NCBI RefSeq assembly: GCF_002192255.1
Contig: NZ_CP021768.1
Coordinates: 1,630,001 to 1,694,000 of the forward strand
DNA length: 64,000 nt
Direction of reading: 5' to 3'
Source: Stenotrophomonas sp. WZN-1
GTDB taxonomy: Bacteria > Pseudomonadota > Gammaproteobacteria > Xanthomonadales > Xanthomonadaceae
The translations under genes and the position numbers were made by a program. The notes beneath the pieces were generated by a model. The model saw nothing but the letters and a program-made list of their open reading frames with translations, was not told the origin of the DNA and did not search any database. Positions 12,542 through 19,947 of this stretch are shown piece by piece; positions within the stretch are counted from its first letter, which is position 1; every line of letters begins with the position of its first letter.

Positions 12542-12934
12542 GTGGCCTATCCCGACAACAACCCCAAGACGGCGGTTGGGGCGGCCAAGGTTCCGCTGCA
12601 CCTCGTCCCGCCCAGCGCCAAGCACTATCTGGCCCTTGCGCTAGCTGATGGTGCCAAGAAGTACGGCCCCTACAACTGGCGGGATTCGGCTATCAGCGTT
12701 TCGGTCTACGTGGCAGCAGCCCAGCGGCACCTAGACGCGTTCTGGGATGGAGAGGACTGCGCCGACGACTCGGGTGTGCACCACCTGGCGCATGCCATGG
12801 CCTGCTTTGCGCTCCTGCTGGACGCCAAGGAGGTCGGGATGCTTCACGACGACAGGCCCAAACCTGGGGCAACCCATAAGTTGCAGATGAAATATGCAAC
12901 TCTTAATTTGCCACGAACCGACACGGGTGACTAA
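12542..12934 (+). CDS. dATP/dGTP diphosphohydrolase, DUF5664-type
   Basis: A 130-residue protein with the DUF5664 (dGTP_diPhyd_N) pattern: AAKVPLHLVPPSAKHYLALA, then GAKKYGPYNWRD, SVYVAAAQRHLDAF, GEDCADDSGVHHLAHAMAC and a final DDRP. The EDxxDDSG and HHLAH residues match metal and nucleotide binding in MazG-like all-alpha NTP hydrolases. It probably adjusts purine dNTP pools. GTG start at 12542 with GGAG upstream. There is no PurZ-type gene in the window. Confidence 0.75.
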   Translation: MAYPDNNPKTAVGAAKVPLHLVPPSAKHYLALALADGAKKYGPYNWRDSAISVSVYVAAAQRHLDAFWDGEDCADDSGVHHLAHAMACFALLLDAKEVGMLHDDRPKPGATHKLQMKYATLNLPRTDTGD

Positions 12935-14064
12935 TGAAATGCCCTCGTTGCGGAGCAGATGGAGCTACGAAGAACGGCACAGGCCGGTGCTTCTGTAAGA
13001 CCTGCGGGAAGTTCGGTGTTATTCGCCCGCAGGATCGGGAAGACCAGCTGCTTGCCGCCAAGGGTGGTTGGGCACCTGACTGCCAGCTAGTGCACCCAGC
13101 GGCGCCGGGGTTTGAGGTTCGTGGAACCTCGACCCTGTACCGAGACGATGGCACGGTTGCCGCCCAATGGGTCAAGACGCGGCAGGATGACGCTGCAATG
13201 GCTGCGGCGATGGAGTCAGCCATTGTTGCGCTGGCGGAGAAGATCCCGCGAGAGAAGGCGCGGCCAGCCCCGAAGCGGACGTTGGATGACCTGGCGAACG
13301 TCTACGTCCTGACCGACTACCACCTGGGCATGCTGGCCTGGGGCGAGGAGACCGGCGCAGATTGGGATATCAAGATTGCCGAGGATATGCTGGTTGACTG
13401 GTTCGCGGCGGCTATTGCTGCTGGACCGGCCGCCAAGGTCGGCGTTCTGGCTCAGCTTGGCGACCTGTTGCATTGGGACGGGCTGGAATCGGTGACCCCG
13501 ACTTCCGGACATGTTCTGGACGCTGATAGCCGGTTCCAGAAGCTGATCCGCGTGGCGATTCGTGTCATCCGTCGCGTGATCGGAATGCTGCTGGATCGGC
13601 ACGAAGTGGTTCACGTCGTGATGGCTGAGGGCAACCACGACCTGGCTGGTTCGGCGTGGATGCGCGAGTGGCTGTCGGCCATGTACGAGAACGAGCCGCG
13701 TGTATCGGTGGATACCTCGCCAGACCCGTACTACTGCTACGAGCATGGGCAGACTGCTCTGTTCTTCCACCACGGTCACAAGAAGCTCATGGCGCAGATC
13801 GACACCGTGTTTGCCGCGAAGTTCCGCGAGGTGTTTGGTCGAACGAAGCACGCCTACGCCCACATGGGGCACCTTCACCATATCGACGTGAAGGAAACGA
13901 ACCTGATGGTGATCGAGCAGCACCGGACCCTTGCGGCACCGGATGCTCACGCCAGCCGGGGCGGATGGATGAGCGGGCGGGATGCCTGCGTTATCACGTA
14001 CTCGAAGAAGCATGGCGAAGTTGGCCGGGTCCGGATCAACTCGCAGATGCTGGAGGCAGCATGA
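12934..14064 (+). CDS. Metallophosphoesterase with N-terminal zinc ribbon
   Basis: A 376-residue protein. The N-terminal zinc ribbon is MKCPRCGAD with FCKTCGKFG. The calcineurin-like phosphoesterase core follows: TDYHLG (metal D-x-H), QLGDLLHWDG (GD), EGNHDLAG (GNHD), FHHGHKK and MGHLHH. All metal ligands are present. Phage members are often called DNA-repair or ligase-associated exonuclease-like enzymes; the substrate here is unknown. One-base overlap upstream and ATGA downstream. Confidence 0.85.
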   Translation: MKCPRCGADGATKNGTGRCFCKTCGKFGVIRPQDREDQLLAAKGGWAPDCQLVHPAAPGFEVRGTSTLYRDDGTVAAQWVKTRQDDAAMAAAMESAIVALAEKIPREKARPAPKRTLDDLANVYVLTDYHLGMLAWGEETGADWDIKIAEDMLVDWFAAAIAAGPAAKVGVLAQLGDLLHWDGLESVTPTSGHVLDADSRFQKLIRVAIRVIRRVIGMLLDRHEVVHVVMAEGNHDLAGSAWMREWLSAMYENEPRVSVDTSPDPYYCYEHGQTALFFHHGHKKLMAQIDTVFAAKFREVFGRTKHAYAHMGHLHHIDVKETNLMVIEQHRTLAAPDAHASRGGWMSGRDACVITYSKKHGEVGRVRINSQMLEAA

Positions 14065-14504
14065 CCACTATCGCCGTAAAGGATGGGGTCATGGCTGCGG
14101 ATACGCAGCTTACGGGCGATTCCATCCATAGAGTGCCAAAAATCTTTGAACTGCCTGACGGCGGCCTCATCGGTGGATGTGGTGAGTCGTGGTCCCGAAC
14201 CTATGCAGTAATCAATTGGTTCTTATCGGGACAAGAGGGTGATGCGCCAGAGTTTGAGGATGGTTGCATACTGATATTGCAGCCTGACGGACAGATCCTA
14301 ATGGCTTATGACCGCCTTCCCGCATTTCCCATCATAGGCGCGACGGCAGCGATTGGCAGTGGCGGCCCTATCGCGATGAACCATATGAGCAGTGGCGCTA
14401 GTGCCGAGAAGGCGGTTAGGGCTGCATGCATGACTGAGCCGTACTCAAGCGAGCCGGTGCAAGTGTTCAAGCTGCCAAAGCGGCGGAAGAAGAATTCCTC
14501 TTAG
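14061..14504 (+). CDS. HslV/proteasome-like Ntn hydrolase
   Basis: A 147-residue protein starting MTTIAVKDGVMAADTQLTGD. This is the N-terminal strand of HslV-type proteasome subunits. After Met removal Thr2 would be the nucleophile, with Asp14 and Lys27 in the places of Asp17 and Lys33 of HslV. The rest follows the family (LPDGGLIGGCGESW, AAIGSGGPIAM, GASAEKAVRAACM). It is shorter than HslV (about 175), and no HslU-like ATPase lies near. A role in virion protein processing or turnover is only inferred. Confidence 0.75.
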   Translation: MTTIAVKDGVMAADTQLTGDSIHRVPKIFELPDGGLIGGCGESWSRTYAVINWFLSGQEGDAPEFEDGCILILQPDGQILMAYDRLPAFPIIGATAAIGSGGPIAMNHMSSGASAEKAVRAACMTEPYSSEPVQVFKLPKRRKKNSS

Positions 14505-14698
14505 CTCCGGCAGGGAGCGGAGGCTATTCCGGGGTAGCTACCCGGACGTAAGGGGGCGCTCTGGACTGTCATCCATCGCCACTGGATCCCAACCAGGCCG
14601 CCACGCAGTTGCGGCACCACTTTCCATGCCCAGCCCCGGACCATTGAGCCGTGGATGCCTGCCTTGCGCAGCGCTGGGCACCTATTTGAGGAGTCCGC
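14505..14698 (+). other. Untranslated leader before lysis genes
   Basis: A 194-nt stretch without a credible gene. It holds two successive small hairpins (CTCCG with CGGAG at 14505-14522, and the 12-bp palindrome GGGTAGCTACCC at 14532-14543). It ends in GAGGAG before the endolysin ATG. It may be a late leader or a processing region. No sigma-70 promoter was convincing. Confidence 0.3.
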
Positions 14699-15175
14699 AT
14701 GGCGGATCTTGACCACATTCTTTCTCGCGTGGTCGGTCCCGGCCTTGCACTGCTTCCGTCAACGATGGATACCGCCAAGGCACGGGTGTTGCTTCTGGCG
14801 ATTGGCCTGCAGGAATCTCGATTCGAGACGCGGCGCCAGATCGGTGGCCCGGCTCGGGGCTACTGGCAGTTCGAGAAGGGCGGTGGCGTGGTCGGCGTCC
14901 TGACTCACCCGTCCACCCGCAAGTATGCGGCTGATGTTTGCAGGGATCGAGGCATTGAGCCGACAGCTGCGGCGGTCTATCCGGCGTTGGAGCGAGATGA
15001 CCTATTGGCCTGCGCCTTCGCACGGCTGCTGCTGTTTACCGATCCGAAGCCAATCCCTGATATCGGCTACCCAGCCGCATCGTGGGACTACTACGTCCGC
15101 AACTGGCGTCCTGGCAAGCCCCATCAAGGCACTTGGGACGCCCTCTACGCAAAGGCCGTGGAGGCGGTGCGCTGA
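14699..15175 (+). CDS. Endolysin, lytic-transglycosylase-like
   Basis: A 158-residue protein of the lysozyme-like fold. AIGLQESRFETRRQIGGPARGYWQFEKGGG places a catalytic Glu (about residue 40) before the G-x-Q/W-F motif seen in SLT-like muramidases. The C-terminal part (PAASWDYYVRNWRPGKPH) fits substrate-binding helices. There is no signal peptide, so a holin should release it. GAGGAG precedes the ATG. Confidence 0.75.
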   Translation: MADLDHILSRVVGPGLALLPSTMDTAKARVLLLAIGLQESRFETRRQIGGPARGYWQFEKGGGVVGVLTHPSTRKYAADVCRDRGIEPTAAAVYPALERDDLLACAFARLLLFTDPKPIPDIGYPAASWDYYVRNWRPGKPHQGTWDALYAKAVEAVR

Positions 15176-15468
15176 TGGATGACGTGACTGTTTGGGGTGT
15201 AGGTAGCGGCGTCGGCGTGCTGCTGTTGCTGGGCAAGCTGGCATGGGACCGTTTCCTTTCCCCCGAGGCGAAAGCCAATGACGCGCTGGTGCAGCAGCTG
15301 TCTGAGCGCATCACCGCCCAAGAGAACCGGCTTGTCCTGCTGGAATCTGGCTTGGACGAGGAACGGAAGGCTCGCCGTGCCGCAGAGACGAAGGTCTATG
15401 ACCTGACGATGCGGATTATGCGGCTGGAGTTCGAGTTGAAGAAGCACAACATTGAGGTGCCGCAGTGA
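15175..15468 (+). CDS. Membrane/coiled-coil protein, holin candidate
   Basis: A 97-residue protein with one N-terminal hydrophobic segment (about residues 5-24, VWGVGSGVGVLLLLGKLAW). A long charged coiled coil follows (LVQQLSERITAQENRLVLLE, then RAAETKVYDLTMRIMRLEF). One span plus a cytoplasmic coil right after the endolysin fits a holin or holin-like protein, but spanin-like scaffolds look similar. TGATG overlap with the endolysin and GTGA overlap with the next gene. Confidence 0.55.
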   Translation: MDDVTVWGVGSGVGVLLLLGKLAWDRFLSPEAKANDALVQQLSERITAQENRLVLLESGLDEERKARRAAETKVYDLTMRIMRLEFELKKHNIEVPQ

Positions 15469-15611
15469 AGATCGAACAAAGAACGGTCATTCAAGACCTG
15501 TGGGTGGCCGTGTACCTGCATTATGTTCATGTAGGTTCACCCCATGAGGTGGCATCCAGAAATGCGGACGATGCGGTCGCGGCGTTCATTGCCACCTTCT
15601 CTAAGATCTAG
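15465..15611 (+). CDS. Small hypothetical protein, 48 aa
   Basis: A 48-residue ORF with a GTG start that overlaps the preceding stop (GTGA). It starts MKIEQRTVIQDLWVAVYLHY and ends in an Ala-rich helix (NADDAVAAFIATFSKI). The pattern resembles short phage proteins in lysis blocks. Supported by coupling only. Confidence 0.45.
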   Translation: MKIEQRTVIQDLWVAVYLHYVHVGSPHEVASRNADDAVAAFIATFSKI

Positions 15612-15619
15612 GTATTGCC

Positions 15620-16174
15620 ATGCGCATCCTAGCCGTCCTACTGCTGGCCTCACTGGCTGGTTGCGCTGGAGCGCGCCCGTCAGTTGAGCGGTACACCTAC
15701 CGAATTGGCATGCAGGACGGCGGCCTATGTAGTGCTACGGCAGTGGGGCGTGAGGTCCTACTGACAGCAAAGCACTGCATCACTGAGAAAGACTCGGTCG
15801 TCTACTTCGGCGACAAGCGCGTGACCATCCGCCATATCGAGGTGGACGGCCATGACCATGCGCTGCTGTGGGTCGATCAGCGGTTTCCGGTATGGGCGCA
15901 GCGCGGTCCGACCACGCACAAGGGCGACGGGCTGTCGTTCGTCGGCAATGTTGATGGATTCGATCAGTTCTACCGGTCGGGCCAGATGGCGGGTTGGTAC
16001 AGCTCGGCGATGCTGCTGGACATGACCTGCGGCAAGGGCGACTCGGACGCCGGAGTATTCAACGAGTCCGGCCAGCTGGTCGGCATGGTCAGTGCGGTGT
16101 ACGTGGGGCCGATCGTTCGGTTCTGCGTGTCCTACCCGCTGGCGTTCAGCCCCAAGCAGTGGGCGCGAATCTGA
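15620..16174 (+). CDS. Trypsin-like serine protease lipoprotein
   Basis: A 184-residue protein with a lipoprotein signal (LLLASLAGC, lipid Cys15). A chymotrypsin-fold domain follows: the His motif LLTAKHC (His52), Asp79 in HDHALLWV and Ser142 in CGKGDSDAG. Cys37 and Cys53 are placed like the conserved disulfide around the catalytic His. The usual GDSGG is GDSDAG. Lipidation would place it on the inner or outer membrane facing the periplasm. It sits between the endolysin and spanin genes, so it may assist envelope breakdown, or alter the lysogen surface if expressed in lysogeny. Confidence 0.8.
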   Translation: MRILAVLLLASLAGCAGARPSVERYTYRIGMQDGGLCSATAVGREVLLTAKHCITEKDSVVYFGDKRVTIRHIEVDGHDHALLWVDQRFPVWAQRGPTTHKGDGLSFVGNVDGFDQFYRSGQMAGWYSSAMLLDMTCGKGDSDAGVFNESGQLVGMVSAVYVGPIVRFCVSYPLAFSPKQWARI

Positions 16175-16186
16175 CAGGAGTTTGAT

Positions 16187-16480
16187 ATGGGCACCAACTT
16201 TTCTGATAGTTGTTCGCAGTCTGAGCCTGAATTTGAACGTAACAGTCTCCGAGACAGACTTCAGATTACTGATTCGCAAATCGAGCAGCTCATCCATCAA
16301 ATCGAGCGACTTGAGGCACGACTAGAGCCGGTCCTTACTCCATGGCTTTGTGGTGAGGCGTACAAGTCCGATCCTGAGCCATCACGCAGCCCCGTGGCAC
16401 AGATTGCTCACGATCAGGGCGTCCGCGTCTATCAGGCACATTTGCGGCTTGCGGAGCTACTCAACCGAGTGGCGATCTAA
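16187..16480 (+). CDS. Hypothetical coiled-coil protein, 97 aa
   Basis: A 97-residue protein with a central coiled coil (RDRLQITDSQIEQLIHQIE) and a C-terminal helix (VYQAHLRLAELLNRVAI). No signal peptide. It is coupled to the Rz gene by a one-base overlap and lies inside the lysis block. Role unknown. Confidence 0.5.
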   Translation: MGTNFSDSCSQSEPEFERNSLRDRLQITDSQIEQLIHQIERLEARLEPVLTPWLCGEAYKSDPEPSRSPVAQIAHDQGVRVYQAHLRLAELLNRVAI

Positions 16481-16845
16481 TGTCATGGCTCCTGAACCGG
16501 CAACTGTGGCTATTTGTCGTCCTTGCGACCATTGCCGGGCTCTTGTTCTGGCGCGGTGGATCGCATGCCAGGGAGGAGGCGAGGGAACTGCGTCAGGAGG
16601 CCAAGCAGACGGCCAGGTCCAACGAGATCAGCCGTGGCACGCAGCAACGGATCGGGATTGAGGGCTATGAAGTCCAGAAGCGAGCCAAGGCCGATGATCG
16701 GGCGCTGCGCCAAGGTGCTTACCCTGCTGCTACTCCTGCCGATGATGGCGGGATGCGGGTTGCTGAGCAGGCACACAAAGCAGCCCTACGTGCCGCCTGC
16801 AGGGTGCGGGGAGAGAAGTCCTGCGATGGAACCACCGGCCCCTGA
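16480..16845 (+). CDS. Rz-like i-spanin
   Basis: A 121-residue protein with one N-terminal membrane span (about residues 6-24, NRQLWLFVVLATIAGLLFW). A charged periplasmic helix follows (SHAREEARELRQEAKQTARS). This is the standard inner-membrane spanin layout. The lipoprotein partner gene starts inside it in another frame, the typical Rz/Rz1 arrangement. Together they fuse inner and outer membranes in the last step of lysis. Confidence 0.8.
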   Translation: MSWLLNRQLWLFVVLATIAGLLFWRGGSHAREEARELRQEAKQTARSNEISRGTQQRIGIEGYEVQKRAKADDRALRQGAYPAATPADDGGMRVAEQAHKAALRAACRVRGEKSCDGTTGP

Positions 16846-16969
16846 GAACACCACGGATTGGCGCATCTGGCGCGCCCTGTATGTGGGGTCGGTATGGGCA
16901 TATGTGGACTCGGAGAACAAGCGAGCGGCTACCGCCGACTGCCTGGACAAGCACAGGGGAGCAAAATGA
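16667..16969 (+). CDS. Rz1-like o-spanin lipoprotein
   Basis: A 100-residue lipoprotein. The hydrophobic signal KVLTLLLLLPMMAGC gives a lipid Cys. A short proline-containing periplasmic region follows (YVPPAGCGERSPAMEPPAP), then an unusually long tail with W-rich helices. The ATG at 16667 is used because GAGGG lies upstream; the ATG at 16694 would give a tighter signal peptide. It overlaps the Rz gene in another frame for 179 nt. At 100 aa it is longer than lambda Rz1 (60). Confidence 0.75.
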   Translation: MKSRSEPRPMIGRCAKVLTLLLLLPMMAGCGLLSRHTKQPYVPPAGCGERSPAMEPPAPENTTDWRIWRALYVGSVWAYVDSENKRAATADCLDKHRGAK

Positions 16970-17298
16970 GCCTGATAGAAATGTTTGCTGCGCTGTGCGT
17001 AGGCCATGCGCTAGCCGATTACCCGTTACAGGGCGACTTTCTCGCCCGTGCTAAGAATCGATCCAATCCTTTGACGGGTACGCCATGGTTTCAGGCGCTC
17101 GGCGCTCATTCGCTGATTCATGCTGGATTTGTTGGTCTGATTACCGGGAGTCTATGGCTTGCGGCGGCGGAGTTCTTGGCGCACGCGGCAATCGATGACC
17201 TGAAGTGCACAGGAAAGATCGACTTCAACGCCGATCAAGTGCTGCACATCATCTGCAAGTTGGTCTGGACAGTCATTGCGCTCGCGGGCGTGCCATGA
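16966..17298 (+). CDS. DUF3307-like membrane protein
   Basis: A 110-residue protein with three or four hydrophobic segments and conserved polar residues: GHALADYPLQGDFLARAKN, then LGAHSLIHAGFVGLI, AHAAIDDLKC and DQVLHIICKLVW. This matches DUF3307 proteins, which occur in phages and bacteria with unknown function. Its position right after the spanins makes a holin role possible. ATGA overlaps on both sides. Confidence 0.65.
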   Translation: MSLIEMFAALCVGHALADYPLQGDFLARAKNRSNPLTGTPWFQALGAHSLIHAGFVGLITGSLWLAAAEFLAHAAIDDLKCTGKIDFNADQVLHIICKLVWTVIALAGVP

Positions 17299-17495
17299 AC
17301 GAGATGGACGCCAAGGGCGCCGAGTTCGTGGACGCCTGCCAAGACGCTGGAACGTATGGCGTGGCCCTGCGACTGCTGGACAGCGCAAACATCCGAATCA
17401 TCAGCCTCAAGGTTCCGATGAAGGCATTGGCCGCATTGCTGAGGCAGGCGGCAGACATTTGCGAACAACAGGCCGACACAGACCGGCTGAACTGA
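17295..17495 (+). CDS. Hypothetical protein, 66 aa
   Basis: A 66-residue helical protein (MNEMDAKGAEFVDACQDAG, then MKALAALLRQAADICEQQ). The ATG overlaps the previous stop. No domain is recognised. It ends the coupled part of the lysis block. Confidence 0.45.
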   Translation: MNEMDAKGAEFVDACQDAGTYGVALRLLDSANIRIISLKVPMKALAALLRQAADICEQQADTDRLN

Positions 17496-17504
17496 GGGAT
17501 TGAG

Positions 17505-18155
17505 ATGGCTGATAAGCCGGGCGCGTTTCGAAACTTCTTTGGCAGGTTTGTCCAGGCTGCCTTGCCGGGAGATAACTACAACCGTCAGACCGGCCAGTTC
17601 AGCAACATCGGCACTGGCTTGGCGGGACTTGGTGCACGGCTGATTGCCACTTCACTTGCAGGCCCTGCCGCTGGTGCACTGGTTGGCCGCGCAGCCAACT
17701 ATCTGATCGACCGCAACGGCAATCAGATCGGCCCTGTGCAGCGCGAAGGTGTTCCGGTAACGGGCGCCCCCGCATCAGTCCAGAACGCAATTACCGCACC
17801 CAGTCCGCTGGCAGTTAACAACCTGGGCCTAGGTGCCCAGCGTCCGGGCGGCAACTGGTACGGCTACACGGGCGGAGCTGGCTCTATGGGGAGCTTCGGC
17901 AACACCCAGTTCGGCAATGGGATGGCAAGCATCGGCCAGTGGAACCCACAGAGCGTATGGGGCCAGCAGGTAGCGGCTCCGACTGGGTCGAACCTTGGGC
18001 TGGGCAACAACGTGGGCGGCTTCATTGGGGGTGGCTCAGGCGGCGGTAGCGGCCAAGCAACTGGAGGCGGCATGCCAGGCATCGTGGGTGGCCGATTCGC
18101 AGGCAGTAACCCCGTGGACTACAAGCGCGGTTTCATCACAACGAAGAAAGCATAG
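17505..18155 (+). CDS. Gly-rich hypothetical virion-associated protein
   Basis: A 216-residue protein. The N-terminal third is helical (FRNFFGRFVQAAL, then AGLGARLIATSLAGPAAGAL). The rest is Gly/Asn/Gln-rich and low in complexity (GGFIGGGSGGGSGQATGGG). Such proteins upstream of podovirus terminase genes are sometimes minor virion or ejection components. Nothing specific is recognised. GAGATGG-type start region, separate from the previous gene by 9 nt. Confidence 0.5.
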   Translation: MADKPGAFRNFFGRFVQAALPGDNYNRQTGQFSNIGTGLAGLGARLIATSLAGPAAGALVGRAANYLIDRNGNQIGPVQREGVPVTGAPASVQNAITAPSPLAVNNLGLGAQRPGGNWYGYTGGAGSMGSFGNTQFGNGMASIGQWNPQSVWGQQVAAPTGSNLGLGNNVGGFIGGGSGGGSGQATGGGMPGIVGGRFAGSNPVDYKRGFITTKKA

Positions 18156-18163
18156 GAGAGCAA

Positions 18164-18328
18164 ATGCCGACTTGGCTGAGCAACAAAGAGATCGTGATCA
18201 TCAAGACCTTCAACGGCTGGGCCGTGGGTTCGGACAAGGGTGCAGACGCTCGGGACTGTGTGGCCTTCGAGACATGGGATGCGCTGGTGTATTGGCTGAA
18301 CGCCCATTGGGTTGCACCGGCCCCGTAA
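18164..18328 (+). CDS. Small hypothetical protein, 54 aa
   Basis: A 54-residue protein starting MPTWLSNKEIVIIKTFNGW, with AGGAGAG before the ATG and a Trp-rich C-terminus (ETWDALVYWLNAHWV). No family is recognised. It lies just upstream of the small terminase candidate. Confidence 0.5.
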   Translation: MPTWLSNKEIVIIKTFNGWAVGSDKGADARDCVAFETWDALVYWLNAHWVAPAP

Positions 18329-18356
18329 CTGAATGAATTAAATCAAGGATTCATCT

Positions 18357-18668
18357 ATGGCACGCGGAGGCAAGCGCCCCGGCGCCGGCCGACCACCGTT
18401 GGCCAAGAACAAGATCCCCATGGCGGCCAAGGCAATGATCGAACAGGTCGCCATGGGGCTGGGCGGTGCAGAACGGATGTTGACCTGGGTTCAAGAGGAC
18501 CCGGCCAACGAGAAGGCGTTCTGGACCGCGATCTATCCGAAACTGCTTCCCTTGCAAGTGCAGGGGGACAAAGAGAGCCCGTTGAGGGTTGTGACTAGCA
18601 TCAGGCTGGAGGCGATGCATGACGACAGCATCCGTCCTGCTGCCGAGGAAGCTGATCCCAGTATTTGA
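18357..18668 (+). CDS. Terminase small subunit (candidate)
   Basis: A 103-residue protein starting MARGGKRPGAGRPPLAKNK, the basic GGxRPGAGRP start typical of phage small terminases. A helical part follows (AAKAMIEQVAMGLGGAERML, then AFWTAIYPKLLPLQ). It lies just upstream of, and overlaps by 50 nt, the large subunit gene. It would recognise the packaging site and hand DNA to the large subunit. Confidence 0.75.
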   Translation: MARGGKRPGAGRPPLAKNKIPMAAKAMIEQVAMGLGGAERMLTWVQEDPANEKAFWTAIYPKLLPLQVQGDKESPLRVVTSIRLEAMHDDSIRPAAEEADPSI

Positions 18669-19947
18669 CGGCCCGGCCGACGTTCGAGGCGCATACGGTG
18701 GTCGAGGCTCGGCCAAGACCCGTAGCTTTGCAAAGATGCTCGCTGTCCGTGGATACATCTACGGGATGGCGGGCATTCGCGGCCAGTTGGTTTGTGGCCG
18801 CCAGTTCATGAACTCCCTGGAGGACTCATCTCTAGAGGAGGTTAAGCGGGCCATCGAGGATGAGCCATGGTTGCTTGACTACTACGAGATCGGCGAGAAG
18901 TACATCAAGTCAAGAGACGGGAACATTTGGTTCACGTTCGTCGGCTTGGATCGCAATCTTGGCTCGATCAAGTCCAAGGGCCGAATCCTGATCTTCTGGA
19001 TCGATGAGGCTGAGCCTGTAACTGAAGAAGCATTTACCGTTGTCGGCCCGACCCTGCGCGAAGAGGGCACCGGCTGGAACGCAGAGCTTTGGCTGACCTG
19101 GAATCCAAAGAGGGAAAAAGCGCCGGTTGAGCGCTACAGACACTCGAAAGACCCACTCATCAAGGTTGTAGAGCTCAACCACACCGATAACCCGAAGTTC
19201 CCTGCGAAGCTTGAGCGAGAGCGACGCAGAGACCTTGATGAGCGACCGGAGCTATACGGGCACATTTGGGGCGGCGAGTATCTGCGCGCCGTGGATGGGG
19301 CGATCTACCTGCAGGAAATGACCGCAGCCGAGCAAGAGGGACGCATCAGTGCTGTCCCATACGACCCTCGGCTCAAGGTGCATCTTGTCTTCGACCTTGG
19401 CCACAACGACGCCATGTGCGTGGTGCTAGTGCAGCGTCAGCATGGTCAGCTTAGGGTTATTCGTGGGCTTACTTGGCGTGGCAAGACGCTTGAGTACGTA
19501 AACGCCGAGCTACAACCCCTAAAGCTCAACTGGGGAAAGATGTTCCTGCCCCATGACGGCGAGAACGGGTCCTACCTGGTTGGTCAGAACGCCCGCCAGA
19601 TCATGCAGGGCTACGGGTGGAACGTGTCGATCATTCCTAAGTACACGGGATGCGTGGAGATCGGCATCCGTAAGGCCAAGTCAATGTTCCCGAGAGTCGT
19701 TTTCGATAAGGACGGCTGCGCTGACGTAAAGACGGAGACGGGCAGCGAGCTTCCTGGCCTCCTCACTGCACTGGGCCAGTACAAGCGGCACATTCCGACG
19801 ACAACTGGCGAGCCCGGAGCCCCAGTCCACGACAAGCACTCTCATTTCGCTGACACGTTCCGCTACGTGGCCGAAGCCGAGCCGCAAATGACTAACGACA
19901 CCTGGGGAGAAGCCCCCGTGCATCGACCCAACATGAGGTACGTTTGA
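18619..19947 (+). CDS. Terminase large subunit
   Basis: A 442-residue packaging motor. The ATPase has a P-loop-like motif (YGGRGSAKTRS, about residue 28) and Walker B (ILIFWIDEAE, about residue 122). The C-terminal nuclease domain has acidic residues in VFDLGHNDAMCVV and in DKHSHFADTFRYV. It resembles PBSX-type/Terminase_3 proteins. It cuts concatemers and pumps DNA through the portal. It overlaps the portal start by one base. Confidence 0.93.
   Translation: MTTASVLLPRKLIPVFDGPADVRGAYGGRGSAKTRSFAKMLAVRGYIYGMAGIRGQLVCGRQFMNSLEDSSLEEVKRAIEDEPWLLDYYEIGEKYIKSRDGNIWFTFVGLDRNLGSIKSKGRILIFWIDEAEPVTEEAFTVVGPTLREEGTGWNAELWLTWNPKREKAPVERYRHSKDPLIKVVELNHTDNPKFPAKLERERRRDLDERPELYGHIWGGEYLRAVDGAIYLQEMTAAEQEGRISAVPYDPRLKVHLVFDLGHNDAMCVVLVQRQHGQLRVIRGLTWRGKTLEYVNAELQPLKLNWGKMFLPHDGENGSYLVGQNARQIMQGYGWNVSIIPKYTGCVEIGIRKAKSMFPRVVFDKDGCADVKTETGSELPGLLTALGQYKRHIPTTTGEPGAPVHDKHSHFADTFRYVAEAEPQMTNDTWGEAPVHRPNMRYV

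Noticed and set aside
12542..12934. 2-aminoadenine (Z-genome) pathway
   Set aside because: Only a DUF5664 diphosphohydrolase is present. No PurZ-like adenylosuccinate synthase or DatZ-like HD hydrolase is seen in the window.
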